64,000 nucleotides of DNA from Fluviicola sp. (GTDB taxonomy: Bacteria > Bacteroidota > Bacteroidia > Flavobacteriales_D > Crocinitomicaceae). The stretch lies in the NCBI GenBank assembly GCA_029866325.1, contig JARWZO010000010.1, forward strand, positions 161,971-225,970. Direction: 5' to 3'. A model generated the notes under the pieces. That model ran no database searches, was not told the DNA's origin, and worked only from the letters and a program-made list of their open reading frames with translations. Made by a program: the position numbers and the translations under genes. Below are positions 34,256 through 43,784 of this stretch, in pieces (within the stretch, counting starts at the first letter, position 1; every line of letters starts with the position of its first letter).

Positions 34256-36178
34256 ATGTCTGCCAGTGAATCTCTTCCGTTTTGCGATGATCTTTTTAAT
34301 CGTAAACGCTTTCAAACCCGCGAAGTCCGTGTCGGAATTACAGCAATCGGCGGTGATAATCCGATTCGTGTTCAGTCAATGACCACCACCGACACGATGG
34401 ACACCGAAGCTTCTGTGCAACAATCCATCCGAATGATTGATGCCGGATGCGAATTGGTTCGGTTGACAGCACCAAGTAAAAAAGAAGCCGAAAATTTGGG
34501 CATTATCAAAGCTGAGCTGGTAAAACGAGGATACAACACTCCGCTAGTCGCCGATATTCATTTCACCCCCAACGCCGCAGAAATTGCCGCGCGACTCATC
34601 GAAAAAGTACGCGTAAATCCCGGTAATTATGCCGACAAGAAGAAATTCGAAGAAATCGATTACAACGACGAAAGTTATGCTGCCGAGCTTGTGCGCATCG
34701 AGGAAAAATTCACACCGCTCGTTTTACTGTGCAAGGAAAACGGAACGGCCATGCGTATCGGAACCAATCACGGATCGCTTTCTGACCGCATTTTAAGCCG
34801 TTATGGCGACACTCCGGAAGGAATGGTGATATCAGCCATGGAATTCATCGAGATCTGCCGGAAAAACAACTATCACGACCTGGTTATTTCCATGAAAGCA
34901 AGTAATACACTTGTCATGGTACAGGCCTATCGATTATTGGTAGCAACCATGAAATCAAAAGGAATGAATTATCCTTTGCATTTGGGTGTAACCGAAGCCG
35001 GCGATGGTGAAGATGGACGAATAAAATCAGCAGTCGGAATCGGCGCGTTATTGGAAGACGGAATTGGAGATACCATTCGTGTTTCACTGACAGAAGACCC
35101 TGAGTTTGAAATACCAGTTGCACAAAAACTGGTTGAAAAATTCAACTATAAAACACAACATGATTTATTTTATAGTTCAACTAATAAATATAATTACTAT
35201 TCACATACAAGAAGGGAAACAACTGCTATTCAAATAATTGGAAATAAACACGTTCCGGTGGTTGTGGCAGATTTTTCTCAAAAAAAACACATATCACCAA
35301 CTAATTTATTTGGAATCGGATACAATTATTCCATCGAATTGGATAAATGGAGCACACAAGATTTAGCTGCGGATTTACTCTATATCGGTGATCACAATCT
35401 TGACTTTGAAGTTCCGGGAATGCTGCGGATTGTACAGAATTATGCTACATGGAAACAGGAATTGAACAACAACATTTTACCGCTTTGCGCGCTCGAAGAG
35501 TCCCGAAAATTGAACCCCGGTCAGGAAGCACTTGTTCTTCTTTCATTGGATGAAGAATTCTCGGTGGCCGATCTTCCAACCGCAAATACCATCTTCGTTG
35601 TATCAACAACTAATCAACAGAAAACACAGAAAATCCGCAAGTTTCAATATGAATTAGCGGAAAACAACAACCATTCCCCCGTCATTCTGCAATTTCATTA
35701 TGAGTTGAATGACATAGAAACCACACAACTGTATGCGGGAAGTGATGCCGGCATCCACTTTATTGACGGTTTTGGAGACGGTATATGGATTACAGCCGAC
35801 ATTCCAACCATTGCCCTCAATTCACTTTCATTCGGCATTCTGCAAGCCACCAGAACGCGGATTTCCAAAACGGAATACATCTCATGTCCTTCTTGTGGAA
35901 GAACCTTATTCGATCTGCAGGAAACAACGGCCAAAATCAGATCGCGCACTTCGCACCTAAAAGGAATCAAAATCGGAATCATGGGATGTATTGTAAACGG
36001 TCCGGGCGAAATGGCAGATGCCGATTACGGATATGTTGGAACCGGTCCCGGGAAAATTAATCTATACAAAGAGAAAACCGTTGTTCGAAAAAATGTATCT
36101 GAAGATGAAGCAGTAGATGCGCTGATCGAATTGATTCGTGAGCATGGCGATTGGGTAGAAGTCAACAATAAACAATAA
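34256..36178 (+). CDS. ispG: IspG, 4-hydroxy-3-methylbut-2-enyl diphosphate synthase
   Basis: 640 residues from ATG 34256. Penultimate MEP-pathway step, converting MEcPP to HMBPP with a [4Fe-4S] cluster. TIM barrel at the N-terminus (RVQSMTTTDTMDTEASVQQS, LVADIHFTPNAAEIAARLIE, VRVNPGNYADKK). The iron-sulphur domain has CPSCGRTLFD and GCIVNGPGEMADADYGYVG. Between them is a ~250-residue insert (A* domain), as in the long plant/Bacteroidota form rather than the ~370-residue short form. The stretch near 35140-35230 is more AT-rich than the rest of the gene. Confidence 0.97.
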   Translation: MSASESLPFCDDLFNRKRFQTREVRVGITAIGGDNPIRVQSMTTTDTMDTEASVQQSIRMIDAGCELVRLTAPSKKEAENLGIIKAELVKRGYNTPLVADIHFTPNAAEIAARLIEKVRVNPGNYADKKKFEEIDYNDESYAAELVRIEEKFTPLVLLCKENGTAMRIGTNHGSLSDRILSRYGDTPEGMVISAMEFIEICRKNNYHDLVISMKASNTLVMVQAYRLLVATMKSKGMNYPLHLGVTEAGDGEDGRIKSAVGIGALLEDGIGDTIRVSLTEDPEFEIPVAQKLVEKFNYKTQHDLFYSSTNKYNYYSHTRRETTAIQIIGNKHVPVVVADFSQKKHISPTNLFGIGYNYSIELDKWSTQDLAADLLYIGDHNLDFEVPGMLRIVQNYATWKQELNNNILPLCALEESRKLNPGQEALVLLSLDEEFSVADLPTANTIFVVSTTNQQKTQKIRKFQYELAENNNHSPVILQFHYELNDIETTQLYAGSDAGIHFIDGFGDGIWITADIPTIALNSLSFGILQATRTRISKTEYISCPSCGRTLFDLQETTAKIRSRTSHLKGIKIGIMGCIVNGPGEMADADYGYVGTGPGKINLYKEKTVVRKNVSEDEAVDALIELIREHGDWVEVNNKQ

Positions 36179-36294
36179 ACATCAAAAACACCTCCTTTTG
36201 TTAATAATTTCACTTAATTAGCGCGCATTTCGCTTATATCCCAAGGTGTTTTCAATCCAGAAGTCATAAAACACTCAGAAAACGGCTAAAAAAC

Positions 36295-37173
36295 CTATTT
36301 CTTTCTAAAAACATAGATTTGTGAACTGCATTTGCCGTTCTTGGAGCGCATATTGGATAACCAGCCTATTCGAAGGGCGTTTAATAAAGATCCACCCTTG
36401 TATTTTTCGCTTAACATCGAAACATAGTATGCGTCAAACTTCATGGGCAATTGTTCTTCCAACGTAAAACCTAATTGTTCGATGAACGGAACAATCGTTT
36501 CCGGAGAAAAATGATACAAGTGTCGAGGAACATCATAAGCCGCCCAATAGGATCCGTAATGCGTTCCATCAAATGATGTATGATTGGGAACCGCAATGAT
36601 CCAAACACCCTTTTCCTTAATCAGCGATGCGATCTGCTTGGTATCTTCCTGAAGGTTGTAAACGTGTTCAAGTACATGCCACATGGTTACACAATCATAC
36701 GAATCCGGTGAAAGTGTCGAAAGCGAATCAAGGGTTTGAAGTGTTACATTATTTTGATCGCGAGCAACCGTTCTGGCATCTTCATCGGGTTCTAAACCTA
36801 AAACAGTAAACCCATTATCTTGAGCTCGCTTCAAGAAATGTCCGGTTCCGGCACCAACATCCAACAAGTCACGTCCGGAAACCAAACGTTTTACCAACTT
36901 TACTTTTTGGTTCAACGTATAGTTTCGCACCTTGTTGTAAACACTATTCACCAATCCTTTCTTCGTAGAACTGTGTGAAACGTAATCCTCCGATTTATAA
37001 TAATCACCGATCTTTTCTAAGGGCGGTCGGGGAGTGGTATAAACCAAACCACAGCTTTCACATTTCAACAAGGTGAAGGGTTCTTTACTTAAGAAGTGAT
37101 CTGTTACTTCCAAAAAAATAATCGCTTGGCCATTATTACAAGCCGGGCAATTGTGTTCTATTGTATGTTCCAC
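36295..37173 (-). CDS. Class I SAM-dependent methyltransferase with zinc-ribbon start
   Basis: 292 residues, GTG start lying inside a parS-like site and 9 nt after the mnmG stop. N-terminal CPACNNG and CESCGLVYTTPRP form a zinc ribbon of the type found in sugar/lipid methyltransferases. SAM-binding motif I is LLDVGAGTGHFLKRA-like (DLLDVGAGTGHFL), then LEPDEDARTVAR, DCVTMWHVLEHV and GVWIIAVPNHTSF. Substrate unknown. Last gene of the leftward mnmG cluster. Confidence 0.88.
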   Translation of the reverse strand: MEHTIEHNCPACNNGQAIIFLEVTDHFLSKEPFTLLKCESCGLVYTTPRPPLEKIGDYYKSEDYVSHSSTKKGLVNSVYNKVRNYTLNQKVKLVKRLVSGRDLLDVGAGTGHFLKRAQDNGFTVLGLEPDEDARTVARDQNNVTLQTLDSLSTLSPDSYDCVTMWHVLEHVYNLQEDTKQIASLIKEKGVWIIAVPNHTSFDGTHYGSYWAAYDVPRHLYHFSPETIVPFIEQLGFTLEEQLPMKFDAYYVSMLSEKYKGGSLLNALRIGWLSNMRSKNGKCSSQIYVFRKK

Positions 37174-37181
37174 GTGAAACG
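37166..37181. promoter_or_regulatory. parS-like site (two mismatches)
   Basis: TGTTCCACGTGAAACG, two differences from TGTTTCACGTGAAACA but with the CACGTGAAAC core. It spans the methyltransferase start codon, 2 kb from the main parS cluster. Confidence 0.65.
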
Positions 37182-37182
37182 T

Positions 37183-39054
37183 TTATCTTCCTAAATGAAT
37201 TAATAACACCGAAATATCACTTGGTGAAACGCCACTTACGCGCGAAGCCTGGCCAATTGTTACCGGTCTGATTTCTGAGAGTTTCTCTTTCGCTTCGCTA
37301 CTCAAACTACCCAATAATTTATAATCGACAGCATCGGGAATTGCCAATGATTCAAGGCGCGACAGCTTTAAAGCAACTTCTTCTTCACGTGCAATGTATC
37401 CTTCATACTTCAATAAAATCTCTGCTTGTTCTACCGCATCTTCATGTTCCAAGGTAAGCTGGGCAGCCAATTCTTTTACAGAATCACTCATTGCTAATAC
37501 ATGATCCATGGTTACATGTGGTCGTGTAATAACTGACGACAACTTTACTTGTTGTGTCAACAATGAACTACCAACGCCTTCCAAAAACGGGTTTGCCACA
37601 CTTGGAGAAACACCCTCCTTTCTCAACGCACTCATTAGTTGATTGGCCGCAGAGGTCTTTTTAGTTACATGTTCCATTGCGGCGTCATCTTGCAAACCTA
37701 ATTTATATGCCATTGGTGTCAAACGCACATCCGCATTATCTTGACGAAGCAAAATCCTGTACTCGGCTCGACTGGTAAACATGCGATATGGTTCCTGCGT
37801 TCCTTTTGTAATCAAGTCATCGATCAACACACCTATGTAAGCTTCGCTTCTACCCAAAATAAAAGATTCACGTTCCTGAACTTTTAATGCTGCATTAATA
37901 CCAGCCATCAAACCTTGACAAGCTGCTTCTTCGTATCCGGTGGTTCCATTAATTTGACCTGCAAAATACAATCCTTCCACCAATTTTGTTTCCAAGGTAT
38001 GTTTCAATTGAGTAGGAGGGAAGTAGTCGTATTCAATCGCGTAACCAGGACGAAACATTTTTGCATGTTCGAAACCCGGAATAGAACGCAACGCTCGTTG
38101 CTGAACATCTTCCGGAAGTGAAGTCGAGAATCCGTTTACATAAATTTCAATGGTATTCCAACCTTCCGGTTCCACAAAAATCTGATGTCGGTCACGTTCA
38201 GCGAAACGATTGATTTTATCTTCGATGCTCGGACAATAACGCGGGCCCGAACTTTTTATAGAACCATTGAACATAGGTGAGCGATCAAAACCTTCACGCA
38301 ACAATTCATGTGTTTCTTCATTCGTATAGGTGATATGACACGGTCGTTGAACAGATAATGGTTTAGTATTGGAATAAGAAAACTTTGAAGGATTTTCATC
38401 ACCCTCCTGAATTTCCATCTTCGAATAATCCAATGAGCGACCATCGATTCGTGGGGGAGTTCCTGTTTTCATTCGACCTGCTTCAAAACCCAAGGCAAGC
38501 AAATCTTCTGTGATACCGAAAGAAGCTTTCTCACCCACACGACCACCTCCAAATTGTTTTTCACCCAGGTGAATCAATCCATTCAAAAAGGTACCATTGG
38601 TCAACACAACCGATTTACCATAAATCGGCAAACCCAATCCTGTTTTGATTCCAACAACTCTTCCTCCTTCAACAAGCAACCCATTACTCATGTCCTGCCA
38701 AAAATCGACGTTTGGATTTCGCTCCAACAGCAAACGCCATTCTTCAGCAAACTTCATTCGGTCGTTTTGAGTGCGGGGAGACCACATTGCAGGTCCTTTT
38801 GAAAGATTGAGCATTCGAAACTGAATTGCACTCAAATCGGAAACAATTCCACTTCCTCCTCCAAGCGCATCAATTTCCCGGACGATTTGTCCTTTTGCCA
38901 CACCACCCATTGCCGGGTTGCAACTCATTTGAGCAATCGTATTCATGTTCATTGTCACCAACAACACACTACACCCTAGCTTCGCCGCGGCATTCGCAGC
39001 TTCGCAACCGGCATGACCACCACCCACAACAATTACATCATACTCTTTCAACAT
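37183..39054 (-). CDS. mnmG: MnmG (GidA), tRNA uridine-34 carboxymethylaminomethyl modification enzyme
   Basis: 623 residues. FAD-binding N-terminus ([20 protein letters not shown]), [73 protein letters not shown], then [18 protein letters not shown] and a C-terminal helical tRNA/MnmE-interaction domain. With MnmE it modifies the wobble uridine of several tRNAs. In many bacteria this gene lies near oriC; here a near-consensus parS is 9 bp upstream of its start. Confidence 0.98.
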   Translation of the reverse strand: MLKEYDVIVVGGGHAGCEAANAAAKLGCSVLLVTMNMNTIAQMSCNPAMGGVAKGQIVREIDALGGGSGIVSDLSAIQFRMLNLSKGPAMWSPRTQNDRMKFAEEWRLLLERNPNVDFWQDMSNGLLVEGGRVVGIKTGLGLPIYGKSVVLTNGTFLNGLIHLGEKQFGGGRVGEKASFGITEDLLALGFEAGRMKTGTPPRIDGRSLDYSKMEIQEGDENPSKFSYSNTKPLSVQRPCHITYTNEETHELLREGFDRSPMFNGSIKSSGPRYCPSIEDKINRFAERDRHQIFVEPEGWNTIEIYVNGFSTSLPEDVQQRALRSIPGFEHAKMFRPGYAIEYDYFPPTQLKHTLETKLVEGLYFAGQINGTTGYEEAACQGLMAGINAALKVQERESFILGRSEAYIGVLIDDLITKGTQEPYRMFTSRAEYRILLRQDNADVRLTPMAYKLGLQDDAAMEHVTKKTSAANQLMSALRKEGVSPSVANPFLEGVGSSLLTQQVKLSSVITRPHVTMDHVLAMSDSVKELAAQLTLEHEDAVEQAEILLKYEGYIAREEEVALKLSRLESLAIPDAVDYKLLGSLSSEAKEKLSEIRPVTIGQASRVSGVSPSDISVLLIHLGR

Positions 39055-39062
39055 ACCAACAA

Positions 39063-39078
39063 TGTTTCACGTGGAACA
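39063..39078. promoter_or_regulatory. parS site (one mismatch)
   Basis: TGTTTCACGTGGAACA: one difference from the perfect 16-bp palindrome, in the mnmG-ybeY spacer. Confidence 0.8.
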
Positions 39079-39110
39079 AAATTACAACTCAAATAAAGAT
39101 CAATCGGAAA

Positions 39111-39126
39111 TGTTTCACGTGAAACA
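39111..39126. promoter_or_regulatory. parS site (perfect)
   Basis: TGTTTCACGTGAAACA, exact match to the conserved ParB-binding parS palindrome, in the mnmG-ybeY spacer 48 bp from the previous site. Confidence 0.92.
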
Positions 39127-39147
39127 AAAAATCAAAAAAGAAAAACG

Positions 39148-39585
39148 CTAGTTTAAATGTTTCACGTGAAACACACGAAGCGCCAGCATATCATCTTCCT
39201 TTGATCGCATCAACGCTTCATCCTCCGGAGATTTATCTTTATAGCCACATAAATGCAAAAGCCCGTGAACACAAACTCTATTTAATTCATCAGTAAAGGC
39301 ACTTGAAAATTCCTGAGCGTTATCAGCAACGCGATCAATACTAATAAACAAATCACCACTGATTTCATCCTCAATAGAATAATCAAACGTGATGATGTCC
39401 GTATAATAATCATGGTTCAAATGAGTTTGGTTCATTTCCAACAAATACTCATCTGAACAAAAAATCACACTTATTTCACCCAGGGTTTTCTCTTCAAGAC
39501 CACACACCTGTGTAAACCAAGCAAACAAAAATTCCGAGTTAATACCCGGAACTTCTTCAACATCTTCGATATGTATTTCTACCAT
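39148..39585 (-). CDS. ybeY: YbeY, rRNA maturation endoribonuclease
   Basis: 145 residues. SEISVIFCSDEYLLEMNQTHL-type N-terminus, then DIITFDYS and GDLFISIDRV. The metal-binding region reads HGLLHLCGYKDKSPEDE: the first two histidines of HGxLHLxGYDH are present but the third is replaced (KDK), as I recall for Bacteroidota members. Its stop codon is 39148-39150, and a perfect parS is embedded in its last codons (encoding V-F-H-V-K-H). It abuts the HATPase gene with no gap. Confidence 0.92.
   Translation of the reverse strand: MVEIHIEDVEEVPGINSEFLFAWFTQVCGLEEKTLGEISVIFCSDEYLLEMNQTHLNHDYYTDIITFDYSIEDEISGDLFISIDRVADNAQEFSSAFTDELNRVCVHGLLHLCGYKDKSPEDEALMRSKEDDMLALRVFHVKHLN
39158..39173. promoter_or_regulatory. 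parS site (perfect) inside the end of ybeY
   Basis: TGTTTCACGTGAAACA, exact consensus, within ybeY and coding for VFHVKH on the minus strand. Third site of the cluster, 47 bp from the second. Confidence 0.92.
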
Positions 39586-40014
39586 TTACTTATGGAATAA
39601 GACCAACACTTCATTTCCGCGGTCATTGAATTCAACTTCATCCGCCAAGTTTCTCATCAAAAAAACACCACGTCCGTGTTCCTTTTCAATGTTTTCAGGC
39701 GCAGTAGGATCGGGGAGGTTTTTGTAATCAAAACCAGGGCCCGCATCTGCAACACTAAATCCAAAAGATTTGGTATCATCAAAAACACTAAGCTCTACAG
39801 CAGCATCTTTATTGAATTTATTTCCATGAATGATTGCATTGTTTACGGCTTCAGTAACCGCAATCAACACATTGCCATACAGGTCTTCGTGCACACCTAC
39901 CGATTGACAAACCTTATCAATCAGCGATTCTACTACAGGTAGATTATCAAGTTCAGAACGAATGGTTAACGAATCAATCAGAGTATAACCTTGCTTCATT
40001 GCCTCACAATACAT
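39586..40014 (-). CDS. RsbW-like anti-sigma/serine kinase (HATPase)
   Basis: 142 residues. GHKL ATPase of the anti-sigma-factor type: N box ITEAVNNAIIHGNKFN, G1 DAGPGFD, G2 EHGRGVFLMRNLADEV. Such proteins act in partner-switching, binding a sigma factor or phosphorylating an anti-sigma antagonist. No STAS antagonist gene adjoins it; the TPR-SpoIIE phosphatase at 59.2-61.2 kb is a possible functional counterpart (inference). Position between ybeY and DUF4175 is usual in Bacteroidota. Confidence 0.9.
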   Translation of the reverse strand: MYCEAMKQGYTLIDSLTIRSELDNLPVVESLIDKVCQSVGVHEDLYGNVLIAVTEAVNNAIIHGNKFNKDAAVELSVFDDTKSFGFSVADAGPGFDYKNLPDPTAPENIEKEHGRGVFLMRNLADEVEFNDRGNEVLVLFHK

Positions 40015-40025
40015 TTAAATAAGTA

Positions 40026-43000
40026 CTACTGAGCTCTGTTGAAATATTCACTTGCCTTATCCTTATAATACTTCGATAATAGAGGATCTACATTGTGCAA
40101 TAGTTCAATTTGACCGAGCTTTTGACGATTATACTCATCAAATCGAATAAGGTTACCATAATTGCGCTCTTTTCCGGTTTCGGCTTCTCTTTTTTCCTCG
40201 AAGCCTCGTTCCTTTAACGCTTTCTCGCTTTCCAATAATCGTGTAAGAATGTCTTGCTGACGACGAATCATCTCGGGACTAAAGTTTTTATTGATCAAAT
40301 CTTTCTCCTGTTGCTCCAATTCTTTGATCAATGGATTCAACCCGTTTCCTTTTCCCTGACCTTCTTTGTTCATCTCATTTCTGATCTGTTCCAAACGCTG
40401 ACGAATCGCGGTTTGTTGCGCCGCCATTTTTGCGATTTCTTTGTTGCCTAAGCCCGGCATACCCTGACTTCCGGGTTTACCATTTTGGCCGGGTTTATCT
40501 CCCGGTTCTTTACCTCCAGGATTCTGACCCTTTTTCATTTGGTCCAATTGCTTTTTGAGCATTTCTTTCATGTCCTGACCAGACATTCCTTCACCCGGTT
40601 TTTTACCTGCTCCTCCGGGATTATCGCAAGATCCGCTTCCCGGCTGTTTGCTTTGAGCTTGGGCTTGTTGTTGCATGCTCTGCAAACTTTCGTTTAGTAG
40701 CAACGCCAGATTGTTGTAAGAAGTCATGACCAATTGCTGGTGTTGGCTCAATTCCCGGCGACGATGTTCGTCCATTTCATCCACCATCAGTCGGAAATTG
40801 GATTTTATCTCGTGTAATTCTTTGTCAATAAAAGTAGCGATCTTCGGTTGTCGTTTGGCCAAAGCCATCAAACTATCTTCCACAACCTTCGTGTCGTCCA
40901 TTATACCACGTTGCTTACGGCCCAGTTTGCGATAGGCAGGATCTGTGTCTCGCACATCAGCAAAGGCTTGTAAGTTGCTTTCCTGATCAAAACTCAAAGC
41001 CATCAAATTCTCCAACAGAATCCGCAAAAGACCCATATCTTCTTCGTTCTGCTTTTTATTGGATTGTTCCTGAGCATTGTTTAACTGATCCGAAAGTTCT
41101 TTCATACCATCAGACGCTTTCTGTTGATTCTCAACGGCTTTGGATTTCTTTTCTTTCTGCAATTGCTCAGAAGCTTCCTTCATTTCCTGATCAATGGCAT
41201 CTTGTTGCTCCTGAAAATCACCAAGCTCCATCGGCTTATCAAGCTCCTTATTAAGGTCATTGAGTTCCTTTAAGTCCTCTTTCAATTCATCAAACTTCTT
41301 ATCAATTTCATCCTGCTTTTTAAGACCTTCTTCCTTCGATAATTTATTCTCCTGAATATCTTCTTTGAGTTCCTTTTGTTCTTCGGCCAGTTGATTGAGC
41401 TCCTTTTCAATGTCATCAATCTTTTCGTTTACTTGCAAACGCTTGAGCATCTCCATGGTACGATCCAACTGTTTTTTCATTTCTTCAGAAGATTGATCCA
41501 ATTCCTCTGATTCCTGTTTCAATTCATTCTGCTGATTATTCTCAAGGAGTTTTTCGAGTTCTTCCAACAGCTTTTTCAACTCGTCGTCCATCACTTCTTT
41601 CATCAATTCCTCAATCATTTCCTGTTGTTTCAACAATTCTTCGTCTACTTCGGAAAGTTGATTTTTCTCCTCCATACTTTCGCTCAACTGTTCCTGCACA
41701 TGTTCCAATTCCTCCTGCAACGATTGCTGATCTTGCTGTAGTTGTTGAATCTGCTCCATTGTCTTGAAATCACCCTTTTTATTGGCAAGTGATTTCTGGA
41801 GTTTATCCACATCTCGTTGGAACTTCTCTGCCTTTTTCATGATCTCATTCAGATCTGCTTGTGCCTCCTTTTGAACGTCATCTCGCTTCTCATTCAAGTC
41901 TTCCAATGTTGGTAATTCGTACACAAATGATTGCGATCTGGTCGACTTAGAACCATTTACACCGTCATTATCAGACACCACAAAATAGTAGGTGATTTTA
42001 TCCTCTACATCTAAATTTTCGCGACTAAAATCAACCGCAAAACCGAATTTTTCTGACGTTCCGGAAACGCGTTGAACAGACATGCTGCGCTTGATCTCCT
42101 TGCCGGTTTTTTTGGTAATCACATAATGAAACGTCAGTGAGTTCAACCCATAATCGTCAGAAATAAGTCCGCCAAACACTTTTACACCAGCGCGAACGCT
42201 ATCCGTTTCTTCGCTAACCATGATAGAAGGATAAGCGTCTTTCACCACCTTAAGTTGGATAGTTGATGTGTCAATTTTTGAAGTGACACTGTTCTTTAGC
42301 GCAAAACTCATTTCACCCGAAGAGCGGTATTTACCTGAAAAAGCTATATCAGAAGAATTAAATAGACGTGTTGAATCGTGCCATGTAACAGCAATGCTCT
42401 TCACATTTTTAGCAGCTATTCGCCAATTGATTTGTGTTCCCTCAGGAATATCAAGGTCCGCAATATTGGAAACAATCTCAGGCTTTCTGTTGAGGTATTT
42501 CGGGTAGTTTAATTCCGCAACCAACTTGCCCAAAGATGATTTTCCGATCACATTAATATGGAACGAATTAGAACCTACATCACCCGATTCAAAACGAAAA
42601 TCAGTAGAAGATTTCATGTTGTCGAAGGTATAGACCACTTCATTCTTCCGTGTTTTCTTCATCAAGAAACGACCTCTATCTGAAACGATATAGACTTTAT
42701 CCGGAATCTCGCGACCACTAATTGTAGCTTTCACTTCAACAGATTCTCCCTCATTTACAGCATTCAAATCGCTCGACAATTGAAAACTAAACGGAGCCGG
42801 TTGTGCTTTTTCGTAATTGACAATACTCGAAGATCCTTCTACCAACAATGCCGGCACAAAAACACCAATGCACAAGAAAACCAAAGCAACCGGAATTACA
42901 AATTTCAGGTAACGACGTGATTCTTCAAAACGAACAGCATCCACAAACGGGACGGCTGTTAATTCATTGGAACGCTGTGCCACACTTGCGCGCAACAGTT

Positions 43001-43376
43001 CAAAACTTCGATCATTCGGATTATGTGTTTCGTTCAATTGAAGTGTGTTCAACAAACGATCAGAAATACCCGGAAAAAAGGAACCAATGATTCTAGCAGC
43101 CTGGTACCGATTGATCCGTTTACCAAACGAATACAAACGCAACAGGGGTTTCAAAAAGTAATTAAACAGAATATAACTGTTTCCTAAAATAAAGGAAACC
43201 AAAAGGATAAACCGAACAGTAGAACTAAACTGTCCGAAATACTCAAGCGTACTTACCAACAACCAAGAGCTCAACAAGAACCCTACAAATACTAAAACAC
43301 CTTTCAGCATTTCATTCTTATAGTATTTGCGAATGAAGGCGTCAATCTGTTCTATAAGGCGATCAAAAGCTGACAT
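40026..43376 (-). CDS. DUF4175 large membrane protein with long coiled coil
   Basis: 1116 residues. Two N-terminal transmembrane helices (GVLVFVGFLLSSWLLVS, VRFILLVSFILGNSYIL) and one near FVIPVALVFLCIGVFVPALL. Ig-like beta segments (KVYIVSDRGRFLMKK, GLNSLTFHYVITKK) follow at ~200-480. From ~500 to ~790 there is a highly charged Glu/Gln/Lys/Leu coiled coil, then a Gly/Pro/Lys-rich low-complexity linker (~950-1000) and a last helical part. Family DUF4175 is common in Bacteroidota and of unknown function. First gene of the leftward cluster DUF4175-HATPase-ybeY-mnmG-methyltransferase. Confidence 0.9.
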   Translation of the reverse strand: MSAFDRLIEQIDAFIRKYYKNEMLKGVLVFVGFLLSSWLLVSTLEYFGQFSSTVRFILLVSFILGNSYILFNYFLKPLLRLYSFGKRINRYQAARIIGSFFPGISDRLLNTLQLNETHNPNDRSFELLRASVAQRSNELTAVPFVDAVRFEESRRYLKFVIPVALVFLCIGVFVPALLVEGSSSIVNYEKAQPAPFSFQLSSDLNAVNEGESVEVKATISGREIPDKVYIVSDRGRFLMKKTRKNEVVYTFDNMKSSTDFRFESGDVGSNSFHINVIGKSSLGKLVAELNYPKYLNRKPEIVSNIADLDIPEGTQINWRIAAKNVKSIAVTWHDSTRLFNSSDIAFSGKYRSSGEMSFALKNSVTSKIDTSTIQLKVVKDAYPSIMVSEETDSVRAGVKVFGGLISDDYGLNSLTFHYVITKKTGKEIKRSMSVQRVSGTSEKFGFAVDFSRENLDVEDKITYYFVVSDNDGVNGSKSTRSQSFVYELPTLEDLNEKRDDVQKEAQADLNEIMKKAEKFQRDVDKLQKSLANKKGDFKTMEQIQQLQQDQQSLQEELEHVQEQLSESMEEKNQLSEVDEELLKQQEMIEELMKEVMDDELKKLLEELEKLLENNQQNELKQESEELDQSSEEMKKQLDRTMEMLKRLQVNEKIDDIEKELNQLAEEQKELKEDIQENKLSKEEGLKKQDEIDKKFDELKEDLKELNDLNKELDKPMELGDFQEQQDAIDQEMKEASEQLQKEKKSKAVENQQKASDGMKELSDQLNNAQEQSNKKQNEEDMGLLRILLENLMALSFDQESNLQAFADVRDTDPAYRKLGRKQRGIMDDTKVVEDSLMALAKRQPKIATFIDKELHEIKSNFRLMVDEMDEHRRRELSQHQQLVMTSYNNLALLLNESLQSMQQQAQAQSKQPGSGSCDNPGGAGKKPGEGMSGQDMKEMLKKQLDQMKKGQNPGGKEPGDKPGQNGKPGSQGMPGLGNKEIAKMAAQQTAIRQRLEQIRNEMNKEGQGKGNGLNPLIKELEQQEKDLINKNFSPEMIRRQQDILTRLLESEKALKERGFEEKREAETGKERNYGNLIRFDEYNRQKLGQIELLHNVDPLLSKYYKDKASEYFNRAQ

Positions 43377-43486
43377 AAAAAGACTCTTATTAAATACAAC
43401 AACATACTAAGTTACAAAACGGCAATCGATTCAACACTACGAAATCAGCTATCAGTACACTTTTACAATAAATTGGCTCAATGAAT

Positions 43487-43752
43487 AACCTGAGTTTGCT
43501 TTTAAATTTTGTTCAGAACGCTCTAAACACTCATTTTTGGTGCAAAGATTCCATAAATAACCTGCTAACACTTAGCTACATTTGCCTAAAAATAAGGGTT
43601 GGAGGCGTAAGGCTATAAAATTGGCTATTCATTTTAAAAGTGCCATCCTGCGTTGATTTTATTCATGATAGTTCACTATCATTCACAAAAACGCCTTGTT
43701 TATCACTTTTAAAACTGAATTCTGAATCTAAATTTAAAAGCAAACTCAGGTT
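43487..43752. mobile_element. 266-bp MITE-like element with 23-bp terminal inverted repeats
   Basis: AACCTGAGTTTGCTTTTAAA (43487-43506, continuing 3 bp) and its perfect reverse complement end-to-end at 43730-43752 give 23-bp perfect termini; the similarity continues inwards with gaps (TTCAGAA on both sides). The interior has an 18-bp palindrome ATGATAGTTCACTATCAT (43665-43682) and paired TTTTAAAAGTG/CACTTTTAAAA arms. No coding gene or clear target duplication is seen. A structured regulatory leader for gltX is an alternative. Confidence 0.5.
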
Positions 43753-43758
43753 AATACT

Positions 43759-43766
43759 TACTTTTG
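43759..43766 (+). promoter_or_regulatory. Bacteroidota -7 box of gltX
   Basis: TACTTTTG 18 bp before the gltX ATG, immediately after the right end of the 266-bp inverted-repeat element. Confidence 0.65.
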
Positions 43767-43784
43767 CCTCCAAAATACAATTTC

